NCBI GenBank assembly: GCA_963277665.1
Contig: OY728152.1
Location: 1,190,476,357 to 1,190,540,356, forward strand
Direction of reading: 5' to 3'
Length of the DNA stretch: 64,000 nt
Source of the DNA: Viscum album
Lineage: Eukaryota; Streptophyta; Magnoliopsida; Santalales; Viscaceae
The notes under the pieces were generated by a model. The model was not told where the DNA came from. It searched no databases and was given only the letters and a program-made list of their open reading frames with translations. Shown here piece by piece: positions 35,434-46,991 of the stretch (positions within the stretch are counted from its first letter, which is position 1; the number at the start of each line of letters is the position of its first letter). Made by a program: the position numbers and the translations under genes.

Positions 35434-35871
35434 ACTTCTTAGTTATCATCATTGATAAATGATGTAGGATCCTTTATATTTAGAGCATCCACCACCTTAT
35501 TTTCTACCAGGATGGTAATGGATTGAGCAGTTGTAATCCTTGATGATCTTTAACCATCTTCACTGGCTCATATTAAGTTCCTTATGTGAGAATATATATT
35601 TGAGGCTCTTATGATCAATATATATCTAAAAATCCTCCCCATAGAGATAATGTCACTATATTTTAAATGTAAAGATCACAACCGCCAACTCTAGATCATG
35701 TGTGAGATAGTTTTGCTCATGAATTTTCAACTACCTTGAGGCGTAGGCTATCACTTTATAATTTTGCATAATTACATAGACTAATCCCTTCTTTGAAGAT
35801 TTGATGTACACCACAAATAGTTCTCCACTTTTCGGTAGTGTGAGTACTGGTTCAGTGATAAGCCTCTTTTT
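35434..35871 (-). pseudogene. G2 Gypsy RNase H fragment
   Basis: Minus-strand frame: PVLTLPKSGELFVVYIKSS, then VIMQNYKVIAYAS, KIHEQNYLTHDLELAVVIF, and IYIDHKSLKYIFT. This is the standard Gypsy RNase H block (usual wording LPxxxxFxVYxDAS, GxVLMQ..VIAYASRQL, HDLELAAVVF, DHKSLKY). The normally catalytic DAS Asp is read as Ile-Lys. It is cut at the upstream end by the LARD1 LTR (35,872) and at the downstream end by Copia-B. Confidence 0.85.
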
Positions 35872-37397
35872 TATAACACCATAATATTTCACGGTTCATT
35901 ATTTTCAATAGCTTGTGTTACATGCAATACCGAGTTTGAGCGCATCATGATCTATCAATTAAGATGTTTAAAAAGTAGATATGAATAGTATTAATCACAT
36001 TATAAAATTTATTTTGGAAATATACTTCATTTTTCAATTTAGAATATCAAAATTAGATTATGGTGAATTTTTGGTATTTTTCTAAAAGGTTTAAATTTTT
36101 GATGAATAGTTGTTAAAAACAAACTTTTTCATTTAAACAATTATTTTAATTTAACTTTATTTTAAAGTCACAATAGAAAAATAATACACATATTAATCTA
36201 ATATAGGTCATTGGAATCATTTTTATAATATAATTAGACATAAAAATTTATTGAACTTTTGAACGTCTCTTTTACCCACCTTCTAGCCACATGTGCAGGA
36301 TTAACATTAAACATAATTTTATCACTTCTATGAATGAATTTTAAAAAAAAAGACATAAATGGTTTTAATAAGTATAAAAAATGTGGTCTAATAGGATCAA
36401 AATAATTTTTGGTTAATAGTAACTTTTGAATTTTATTTACCACGGTTAAAGGTAAATAAGATAATTAAAGGTAAAAATAATATCATAATAATATAAAATT
36501 ACTCTAAAACTTGTACTAATTTCTTTGGATAAGTGTGTTTCAAAAAAAATAAACCTTAGGTCGAAAATATGATCCTTTTTAAGCCACTGGTGTTTGATTA
36601 TGACATTTATTATATTTTATTTAAAGAAGAGTTGAAAATGTCATATTCAAATTTTAATAACTATATCATTTTTAAAATGAAGTTATATAAGTGATATGAA
36701 CAACTATAAAAAGTACATAGAAATATAAAATTTCATCTACATCATGGTAATTTATTTATAATTTTATAAAATAAATAATTAAATTAAATGGTGACACAAT
36801 GATGATACAATAATTGATTTATTAAAGGAAGAATCAAATGAATGTTATTAATAATATTAAAATAAATATAATTTGAAATATTTGATGCAATAAAAAAATT
36901 ATTTGGATGACTATAACATGTTAGGGATGAGTTAATGTAGAATTTTTGAAGGAATAAAGTTTTTATGAGTTTTTAAAAAGTCAAATAATAAATACTTTCA
37001 AAATTGACATAAAAGAGATTTTAAAATAAGTAATATTTTATTAAAAGATTTAAAATTCATAAAAATCTATAATTCTTCCAAATAACTAGGATGATGTTAA
37101 ATATTTCATAAATTATCCAATTTGGGTTCTTTTTTCATTTTATAGTAATTATATTAACCATATAGTGTTAGAAGACAAGTTTTCACAGTAAAAGTTAAAT
37201 TGTTTAACTAAGGGTTAAATCCAAAATATAAGGTTAATTTTGTTACTTAGACATGTCTAAAATTAATTTGTTGAGAGGATTTCTACCCATAATCATCTTA
37301 TAATATAAATAACTCACTTTGGATCTATTTATAATCAAAAATAATTTTATAAAAAATGAATAGTTTTGGAGTTTCCAAAAGTGCCCCTTCCCTCTCT

Positions 37398-37405
37398 TAT
37401 AAAAG
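37398..37405 (+). promoter_or_regulatory. TATA box of LARD1 5' LTR
   Basis: TATAAAAG preceded by a pyrimidine-rich ccccttccctctct. In the 3' LTR the same place (44,314) reads AATAAAAG, so the box has been lost there. Confidence 0.55.
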
Positions 37406-37745
37406 GGAACCCCTCTTTCTCTATTATTCACACCTATAAATCCATTTTACATGGCCAAAAACTACCCTTTTATACTTCATAATTCCATAAATTTATCCCA
37501 GAGGCTATAATTTTGGCATAATTCTAACCTAAGGATTCCTTTTGTGCAAATCAAAAGGAGACACTCAACGAAGCGGTAATTGTTTTACCAACTCTTTCAA
37601 AGTTATTCTCTTGTTTTAATTACTTTTAAAAAGTTTTTTCCATAATAAAGTAATAAATAAAAAATATAATATATTATGATAAGTTTTTATGATTATGGTA
37701 CAACCATATTCCCCCTTTTATCCATCCCACGAATAAAAATATCAC

Positions 37746-38153
37746 CATGCGTGCATACATACGACTAACCGTCTCCATGTCATGGTGTAATTTTTTATTC
37801 AAAACTACTTTATTTAAATGAGTATAATGTATATAAATAATAAACATGACATGATAATGATTCTGTATAATTAATATACCATCCAATTCATACCATTTAA
37901 CCATTAAAGTGATGATATCATTGCTCATGCGTACGTACAACCTACCGTCTCCACAACGCGATGAGGTTCATTTTCTACGTTAACCATTCAAGAATGATTA
38001 TAAAAATATATATAATGAATAATTATGTAATATATGACATAAAAATTATATTATAATATATATATACACATTTATTTAAATTACTTTCTTCCATTCAATA
38101 TGATAAAAAAATGGAAACAACATTCATGCGTACGTACAACCTACTGTCTCCAT
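37746..38153 (+). repeat. Three spaced copies of a 28-base motif
   Basis: Copies with core catgcgtacgtacaacctac and tail cgtctcca begin at 37,746 (diverged), 37,926 and 38,125, i.e. 180 and 199 bases apart, separated by unrelated-looking AT-rich DNA. The core is partly palindromic (gtacgtac). They lie a few hundred bases downstream of the TATA box, within the transcribed part of the LTR. Confidence 0.75.
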
Positions 38154-40135
38154 GAAAAGTGTATTCCATTTTCATATATATCTCTATCATATATATTTAT
38201 ATTATGAATATATATTATATATAAATCATTTTTTATATTATGAAATTAATAAAATCATGATCTAAGTAATGCAATCATGAATAAAAATTCAAAACACGTA
38301 TGATAAACAAAGGGATTATTACCCGAAACGTTACTTTAACATGGAATTATTAAATGAGCAGGTAATATAAAGTCATAAATGAATCATATATGAAATAATA
38401 AATATTATTAAGATTCTAGTGAAAGTTAATAATACGTTTAAAACCATTATACAGGAGTTTCAAACATGTACGAAGAGTATCATACCTAAGGTAAGGGAAT
38501 TTCATCTCACTTTTAATTTTTTTGAGATATAAGACATGTTCACCACCTATTTCTTATATGTGGTGTGTGTACTGCCGCTATTATATTTAATATAATGAAC
38601 AAACTTATCTTCATGGTATTTAAATATTCATTTGAATATATCAGGATTATTATTTAAATGTTCAAAGTGTTATGAGACGCTTTGAATGATTAAAGAATTA
38701 ATACTTTCTCCATTTCAATATTCTAGATATTATTCTACATAATTATTTATATAGATATAAAAGTATTATAAAGAATATTTTATGTCTATTTTTAAGTTCA
38801 TTCAAATTTTTTCAAAAATAATATTTTTATGTTTTATGTAAGGGTTAATTTTTCAATCTCTTTATTATTGGGGATTTCTTTTACATAAGAATTTACTGGG
38901 ACATATTTATCATCCATGTCCATATTTCTTAAAGAATTTATTTCAAAAAATTATTAATATTCTTTTAAAAATGTTTAAAGAATTTTTTACCCATGTTAGA
39001 TTTTATAAAAGGAATATATTTTTTATTTTCCTTATGAGGTACTTTGTTTGACTTTTTCGAAAAAGTATGAGAAGAATGTTTTTTAACTTATACGATGTGA
39101 GTGGATTTTTCTACCATTGTGATGCATTAACGTTTTTTAAGCTTACTTTATAATATTAAAAGATTTTTTTAAATGAAAATATTTTATTTTTAAATTTTAT
39201 TGAATTTTAAATAACTATTTTTAAAAAAGGGTTATTTCTATAAATAAGTTTCTAATGATTTTATTAAAACATTTTTATCTATGTCAATATCCTTTATTAG
39301 ATATTATGTTTAATTGAGGTTGATTTCATATGATACAAAATATCATATTGTATTAAAGGGTTTATGAATAGTTTGACTATGGATGTGCTACTTTTATATC
39401 ATTCCGGGTTTATGGATAATGTATTAAGATCTTGTATGCTAGTTTTAATATGAATGTTTATGTTGGTTGTGTTTTACCCCTCTCATAATAGGAATACATT
39501 TGACTTAGTAAGTGACGGGTGAGGCCCACTATAAGCTCTCGATGCATTAGTAGGTCTCATGAGATAATCTAGTTTGGATATTTACCCATTTATGTATGGT
39601 CTTGGAATGAGGGATGGATAATATGGTTATGATATCCGACATTTTGCATTCCCTATTTATGAGATTAGTTTTTGATATTACATATGATTATCCAGCTAGT
39701 AAAGTATCCATGTGAATTTTTAAATGGAAATATTTGATTAATTATTTCCATATTATGCTCAATGTTATGTTTAAAAGGCTTATGTTTCAATTTTATACCT
39801 TTTCCTTTAAAGTTTATGCTTATTTATGATAGCTTTATCTATATTGTTTATCCTTAATAAGCATTTGACCTTTCCCCTTTCTTATATTTCATTTTCCCTA
39901 GGATATGAAGAGGTATATTATGATTGACCTACTGGGATAGTCAAAGAGATATGATTGTTTTAAATGGAAATTCTATGTTACTTTTCATTTAACAATGTAT
40001 TGTAAAACTTATGTTTGTATCGAGTTTTTCCAAGGATACTAAACTGATCAGTCCTTCAGGATTTGATTTCTTGTGATCATTCCAATGTAATAAAATAATG
40101 CACCAGATCCGAGCATCTGGAGTCGGGGTGTTACA

Positions 40136-40150
40136 GTTTGTATCAGATGA
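40136..40150 (+). other. LARD1 primer-binding site
   Basis: gtttgtatcagatga directly after the LTR, matching TTGGTATCAGAGC at most positions. Confidence 0.7.
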
Positions 40151-40340
40151 ATTTTAGTACAAATCTGGGAAATTAGATTTATAAAAACTTTGATCAGGGA
40201 ACATTACCCTAAGATAGAATTTGAGGATAAGTATAGAGAAACATCCTAAAACTTTGGGTAATTTAGAGATTATGTAGGTATTCCTAGAAAATAAATCAAT
40301 GTCTAGATAATATAAGTGGATTTGGTTCTTGAACATATGT

Positions 40341-40453
40341 ACCTAGGAATAATAACTCTGACAAGGTGTTCTGAGCTTGACTCAGGGTAACATGGTACAT
40401 GACAACAAGCCATACTGCACACCTAGTTTGACACTTCTGGGGGATATGCTTAG
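40341..40453 (+). other. Leader segment shared with LARD2
   Basis: About 113 bases that align with LARD2 60,515-60,629 with few gaps (shared words include tctgacaaggtgtt/tttgacaaggagtt, tggtac-tgacaac and gtttgacacttctggggga). It lies between primer site and gag remnant in both elements, a position where packaging or dimerisation signals are found in retroelements. Confidence 0.65.
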
Positions 40454-40787
40454 GATAATTCACATTTTCTTGACAAACCGATATGAAGTATTTTAATATA
40501 AGATGAGATTGAACAACCTTGGTTAAACATAAGGTGTTTTATATTGAAAATAAGGTGTCATGATATTATTTAAATTATTTTACAACTATTTTCACTCAAA
40601 CTATTCTTTATGGTTTTAGTTAATGACTGGAACCCAAAGGAGTCATATTAACATTGAACATGATGGAAAATATGGACTAGGTGGTGGTGATGTGAAACCA
40701 AATGGAATTTTTATATACGTGAAATATATCATGTTTATGCCTAATTAGTTTTCCAAAAATATGATCAACAACATATACCTTAACCAA

Positions 40788-41090
40788 CTCCCAATTTCAC
40801 CAAAGAAAAGAAAGGCAGAGCATGATAAGAGCTGCAACTGTGGAGACCATGGAGAAAAGAAATCTCAATTTCCATCATGTAAGAAATGTGAAAGAAGACA
40901 CTCAGGAAAGCATCTTAATGAAAAAAAATGATTTGTGTGTGGGAAAGAAGGACATAAAGAAAATAATTTCTAAGGAAAAATGTAGAGTATGATGGAAGGA
41001 AATAAAACTGATCCTAAGAATCCCATTGTAGTTATTTTCCATAAATGTAAAGAACCTGGGAATTATTCGAGTCAATGACTATTCTATAGG
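40788..41090 (+). pseudogene. LARD1 gag zinc-knuckle remnant
   Basis: Frame reads KKRKAEHDKSCNCG, then CKKCERRHSGKH, a stop, FVCGKEGHKENN, and a later HKCKEPGNYSS. This resembles the C-terminal end of Gypsy gag (CxxCGxxHxGxC followed by CFxCGxxGHxxxxC). Key Cys residues are missing and stops are present, and the main capsid part and pol are not found, so this is a leftover from a deleted parent. Confidence 0.7.
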
Positions 41091-41461
41091 ATAACCTCTA
41101 GGATAAGGAATGACCTATGTAAAAATAAATGGATGATTAAATGTTTAAAAGTATTAATTCTCTTTTGATGACGAGATTACTTTGGAAGATTATTTTTTAG
41201 TATGTGTAACCATGAAGTTTATTATGTGAAAATGTTATTCAAATAAGAATTATCTCTTCTTGTGTAGACATAATTATAAAGGTATAAATAACCTTTAGGG
41301 TTTATATAATCCTTGATTTTGAGGTAATTATGGGATATTACATTTTAGGATGCAAAATTAAAGGTATGAGATAAAATTTAAGATTAAAATATGTTATGTT
41401 TATTTTTTGAAGATTTTATATCATTTTGGGAATGTTATAAGAATTATATATTTTTAGAAAA

Positions 41462-41585
41462 AGGAAAAACCCCAAGAAGGGTGAAAACCCCATCGTGTTG
41501 GATAAGGCTGCGGGAATCGAACCCACAACCAAAGGGAGACAAGGATTTATCACTTACCACTATCCTACATGAAGTACCTGATTAA
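41462..41585 (-). mobile_element. tRNA-derived SINE fragment (type C)
   Basis: On the minus strand, a box A-like GGATAGTGGTAAGTG (reverse complement near 41,551-41,566) is followed by GGTTCGATTCC (reverse complement at 41,513-41,523). The spacing of about 40 bases is like that of tRNA. The body that follows is short (about 50 bases). It differs from SINE types A and B. It is not a functional tRNA, because no acceptor-stem pairing can be made. Confidence 0.55.
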
Positions 41586-42766
41586 TATGACTCTTTATTT
41601 TTATTTAAATGAGTTACTACAATAAGAATAAGTTGATTTTGGGAACTTATGTTTTATCTAATGGATATCCTTGGTATTGGAAAATGATTTGGGAATTAAG
41701 TGATAAATGTTATTTTGGAAGACGTTCACTATTTTGGGAACTTTATATGGTTAAGGTAAATAGAATACTATGGGATTTTATTTTAGGAGTAATGGTTGAA
41801 TTTAATTTTGGAAGAATATATGATTTTATTGTAGACTTATGGTGATTTGGGTGATTATGGAAATGATTAACCTATCATGGAGAATATGTGATTAGGTTAA
41901 TTAATTTTGGTATAAGAGATTAATAATGGTTTATGTTATTTAGAGATAAATCTTAAAATTTATCCTAGAAGACTATGTGATCAAATCCTTTTTAATTTTG
42001 GGTTTCAATCTTAGTTTGTATTATTTTGAGGAATTTTAAGGGTAGTTATTTGTTTAATGGTCTATGTTGAACTCTGGGTATTACTGTTGAATTTTGGAGA
42101 TTAAAAGTAGTCTTTCTTATTATAATGGATTATTATTTTTAGGGAATTATCTTATCTTATCCTAACAATTTTGGTTTCCTTTAATGTTTCATAATAGGAC
42201 AAATATATAGTTAATCTCTTATTGATTTTTGTGATTATATAAAAAATGAATATAGTACTTCAAGCATGAAAAATTCATCTTGAACACTCATAGTTTAGAG
42301 AAATATATGGCTTTGTGGTGGAAATTTATTAAAGGAGGAAACTCTACCCATTAAGTAATTAAATATGTTTCAATATGTTTTTAGTCAATAAATTAAATGA
42401 ATTCTTCAATTCTTCAGAAAATATCATAAAACAAAAATTGTTTTCCTAGTTCATTCTTTTGTGATGAATCAAATAATCCCTTAAATCATCGTAGATTTAC
42501 AACTTTGTGACTATTAACTTTATTCTAATAATGTTCTCTATCACTCTCAATCATAAATTTATGGCTACATTTTCTTTCATGTCCATGTTTTCTTACATGG
42601 AACCCTATTATGTGTTATCTCTGGTGACCTTCATACTTCCCTTTCTTCATTTAAAATAGAGGTCTCACTAATCCATTTTCTGATTTGGGATTTCAATAAA
42701 GATATTTTGAAATGTCCAACCTGTAGTTTTCAATCCCGAGTTCAAATTGAGAGGTTGAAATTTATT
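41586..42766. other. LARD1 interior, no complete gene
   Basis: AT-rich and without a recognisable family. The last 50 bases (VEIYLRRGEF on the plus strand) resemble the very end of a Gypsy polyprotein (usually F.DEILLRGG) running into the polypurine tract. This indicates a large internal deletion of gag-pol. Confidence 0.5.
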
Positions 42767-42780
42767 TAAGGAGGGGAGAA
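42767..42780 (+). other. LARD1 polypurine tract
   Basis: taaggaggggagaa immediately before the 3' LTR start. Confidence 0.75.
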
Positions 42781-44591
42781 TTTAACACCCCAAGATTTCA
42801 CAGTACATTATTTTCAATAGCTTGTGTTGCACACAACACCGAGTTCGAGCGCATCATGATCTATCAAACTAGCCATTTAAAAAAAATTTATGAATAGTAT
42901 TTACCACATTATGAAATTTATAAAATTTATTTTTAAAAATAGACTTCATTTTTGAATTTGGAATATCAAAATTAGATTATGGTGATTTTTTGGTATTTTT
43001 ATGAAAAGTCCCAATTTTTGATGAATAGTTATTAAAAACTGAAATTTTCATTTAAATAAGAATTTCACTTTAAATTTATTTTAAAGTCACAATAGATAAA
43101 TAATATACATATTAAACCAATATAGTTAATTTTAATCATTTTTATAATATAATTAGATATAAAAATTTATCGAACTTTTGAACATCTCTTTTACCCGCCT
43201 TCTAGCCACATCTACAGGATTAACATTAAATGCAATTTTACCACTTCTGTGAATTGAATTTTAAAAAAAATATACATATATGGTTGTAATCAGTATGAAA
43301 AATTGTGTCTAATAAGATCAAAATAATTATTGTTGAATAGTATTTTTTTAATTTTTTTACCACGGTTAAAGGTAAATAAGGTAATTAAAGGTTAAAATAA
43401 TATTACAATAATATAAAATTACCCTAACACTTGTACTAATTTTGTTCGATAAGTTTTTTTCGACCAAAATCAAACTTATGTCGAAAATATGATCCTTTTT
43501 AAGTCACTTGTGTTTGATTAGGACATTTATTATATTTTATTTAAAGAAGAGTTGAAAATGTCATATTCAAATTTTAATAACTATATTATATTTAATATGA
43601 GGTTATATAAGTGATATGGTCTAATATAAATAGTCCTTATAAAGGTAAAATTTTTATCTACATCATGATAATTTATTTATAATTTTATAAAATAAATAAT
43701 TAAATTAAATGGTGACACAATGATGATGCAGTAATTGATTTATTAAAGTAAGAATCAAATAAATGATATTAATAATATTAAAATAAATATCAATTGAAAT
43801 ATTTGATGCCATACATGGTTATTTGGATGAATATAACATTTTAGGGATGATTTAATATAGTTTTTTTGAAGGAATCAAGTTTTTATGAGTTTTTAAAAAG
43901 TCAAATAATAAATAGTGTCAAAATTAATATAAATGAAATTTTAAAATAAATAATATTTTATTAAATGATATAAAATTAATAAAAATATATAATTTGTAAA
44001 AATGACTAGGATAATGTTAAATATTTTATAAACTATCCAATTGGGGTTCATTTGGAATTTTATAGTAACTATATTAACCATATAGTGTAAGAAGACAAGT
44101 TGTCATGGTAAAAGTTAAATTGTTTAACCAAGGGTTAAAGCCAAAATATAAGGTTAATTTTTACCTAAAAATGTCTAAAATTCATTATCCAAGAGAATTT
44201 TGACCCATACTCATTTTATAATCTAAAATAATAACTTTTAATCTATTTTGAATCGAAATAATTTTATAATAAATTAATGGTTTTAGAGTTTCCAAAAGTG
44301 CCCCTCCCCTCTCTAATAAAAGGGCACCTCTCCTATATTATTCACACCTCTAAATACATTTTCCTTAACCAAAACCTACCATTTTCTCCTTCCCAATTAT
44401 CTCTCTTAATCCTAGAGGCCATACTTTGGGTAGAAACCCAACCTATGGAGTCATTTTGTGCAAATCAAAAGGAGACACTCGAAGAAGAAGTAATTGTTTT
44501 ACTAACTCTTTCAAAGTAATTTTCTTATTATACTTCCTTTTACAAAGTTTTTTCCACAATAAAGTAATAAATCCAGAATCAACTATATGCT
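42781..44591 (+). repeat. LARD1 3' LTR, first part
   Basis: Starts TTTAACACCCC (decayed TGTAACACC) and follows the 5' LTR in order, for example attattttcaatagcttgtgtt at 42,812 against 35,903, and acaaagttttttcca at 44,543 against 37,628. It ends abruptly at 44,591 against the LARD2 LTR. The last bases before the break, atgct, are the likely target duplication. Confidence 0.85.
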
Positions 44592-46991
44592 TGTAATGAC
44601 CCAATGTTTTATCAATGAAAATTAATTTTTTATAAAATTTCATATAATCATATGAAATAACAATGCAATGAACTAATAAGTACTATGTGACCTTTAAACA
44701 TAAGTTTGTCACTTATGTGCTTTGAATTTCAAAAAGAGGTCATCTACAATTGTGATCAGTAAGTTATTTGGAATCTTATAAGAAAAACTTAATTTTTGAT
44801 GCATAGTAACATACCCTTATTAATAACAACATAGATTTATGAATAATAATGAATAGTAATGAATAGAAAATAGACCAAAAAATAGAAACTTCACCCATGA
44901 ATGCATAAATACAATTTAGACATCTTAAAAGTGAAAAAAAATCATAGTATAAGAGTTTGTATTTTTGTATGTCAAAAATATTTTATTTAAAATTTTATGA
45001 TTAATTTAATAATTTAAAATGGAAATTTATTTTCATAAAATTTAATAATAAATTGTTACTTTGTTGTCTTATGGTTATAATATAATTTTATGGGACCTTG
45101 ATTAATTTTTTAAAGGTTTTATAAAAGAATTCAGATTTTTAATGTTGATTTTGTTGAATAAATTTTGATTTTATTTAAAAATTAAATTAAAAACATTTAG
45201 AAAATTATTTTCAAAAAATGGAGTTCATTTTTGAATTCTACACATCTAAAATTGGTTAGAGTGAATTTTTGGGATTTTTCTAAAATACTTAAAGTTTTCA
45301 TGAATAGTAAAAATACAATTTTGAGTTTTCAGTAAGTTTAATGACATCATAATGATGTAATAATTAATATAAAATTCTGGTATAATTATTTATAGTAATA
45401 TATGAAATTAGGTGTCCCAAGTGGCTAATAACATGGGAAAATACCATGGTTAAGCCCAGGGTTTTGCAAAAAACCACTAATGAGGTGTCCTTTGAAATTA
45501 ATAAAAAACTCTCCCTCTTTTACTATAAATACCCACTCTTTCCTTAATTTTATTTCATTACAAATCCATAATCCTAGAATATCTGGTGTTTGTACCTCCC
45601 TAAAAGTCCTCCCAAGATTTTCTCAAGACCCTAATGTCCAAACCTTCAGGTATTTGGAGTTACTTCACAAGGTAAGAGAACCTTTCACCCTCCTCTTTTA
45701 GTCAACACTTCTTTTATGTTATCTCTTTGAATTTACATCTTCATATGTTGGGGTTTGATTTTAATTATCCCTACTAATTTAATTTTTATTTCTATATTAT
45801 CATATACCCTTTTTTCTCTCATCAATTCATTTTATGAAACATTAAGCAACGTCGTTAGACCGCCGAATTTTCATAAGGGATCTCTCAACTTTTCTTTTAT
45901 TTTCAAGTTCATCTCTTTTATTTTTCTTTCCTCACATCCTTTAATAAAAATTTTGTGATGAATTCAGTACCCTAAATGTACTATATTTTTTTCATGATAA
46001 AGGAATAATTCATCATCACCTCTCCTTTCCCTTTCTTTTATACTAAAAATGAAAACACCATCTGAGATGTGCTAATTTACCACATTGAAGGATGCTGAGT
46101 TTTCAATTTCTATTACCATCTTCAATTATGATCATGAAACAATTTTCATGGTTGAAAAAGACTATAATATATGTATTATGTCTCATCTATGGTTCTTTAA
46201 TCTTTTTTTACTCATGGTTTTTATTTATAAATCCAAATGAGTTCGCTGTGTTCAAAAAACCACCAATTAACCCAAACAGTTATCATTAAATAATTTATTT
46301 AATGATTCATCTTCACACCAAGTAACCAAATGAAATTTAAAATCATGAAACCTACTGATTTTTCACTAATAAAATATAACTCCAATTTTGGAAAACCATC
46401 CCCATTTTACATGATTCTCCAAACATGAATATATGTGAACCGATCATTAAAACCAAGGAAAAAAACAGAGCCGAACAATGAAATTGAACCTCATAACCAA
46501 TCAAAAAGGTTATGAATGAACTCAAAAATATTTTAATAAATCATTTAAATATATAATAGGTTCTGGAATTATTAATTAATGAACCTAATTTGATTATTTA
46601 AGTCATTAATATCAAGTGGAGAATACCATCAGACTTAAGGTAAGGGATCCTCTCTATTTCACTTTTATTCAAGAATAGCCTCTATGTTATACCCTTTTAT
46701 ATATAATTCATAATGTTGGGGTATGATTTATCACCTTCCCCATACTTACCTCATGATGTATAAAAGAAGATAAATCAATTTATCTCTCATTAAGAGCTCT
46801 TAAGTACAACCGATACTATGCCGATATTCCGTAAGGGATTTTACCGGAACCATATTTATTCCTACAGGTTGCTCTAATGTTTTTTTACCCAAATGAAGTT
46901 GTAATTTATTTTTATGTACAAATTATAAATACTATGTATATTCTACAGAATCATGTTTCAACATCCATCCCTCCTTCTCTTTCGGGGATAT
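44592..46991 (+). repeat. LARD2 5' LTR, first part
   Basis: TGTAATGACCC start. It matches 61,600-64,000 closely (for example ggtgtcctttgaaattaat at 45,484 against 62,494). The TATA box TATAAATA at 45,524 is conserved at 62,533. Open frames at 45,480-46,289 are translations of LTR sequence. It is broken at 46,991 by Gypsy-T within a ggggatat sequence that is uninterrupted at the end of the window (63,993-64,000). Confidence 0.88.

Larger units (their letters stand above)
35872..40135 (+). repeat. LARD1 5' LTR
   Basis: About 4.26 kb, very AT-rich. It includes a TATA box at 37,398, followed by ttcacacctataaatcc where transcription might start, a triple CATGCGTACG-type motif at 37,746-38,153, and ends gtgttaca before a primer site. 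Open frames of 60-88 codons inside are unsupported. Confidence 0.85.

Noticed and set aside
35434..35438. Target duplication for Copia-B
   Set aside because: aagct before the left LTR and acttc after the right LTR do not match well enough; the LTR borders or the duplication have decayed.
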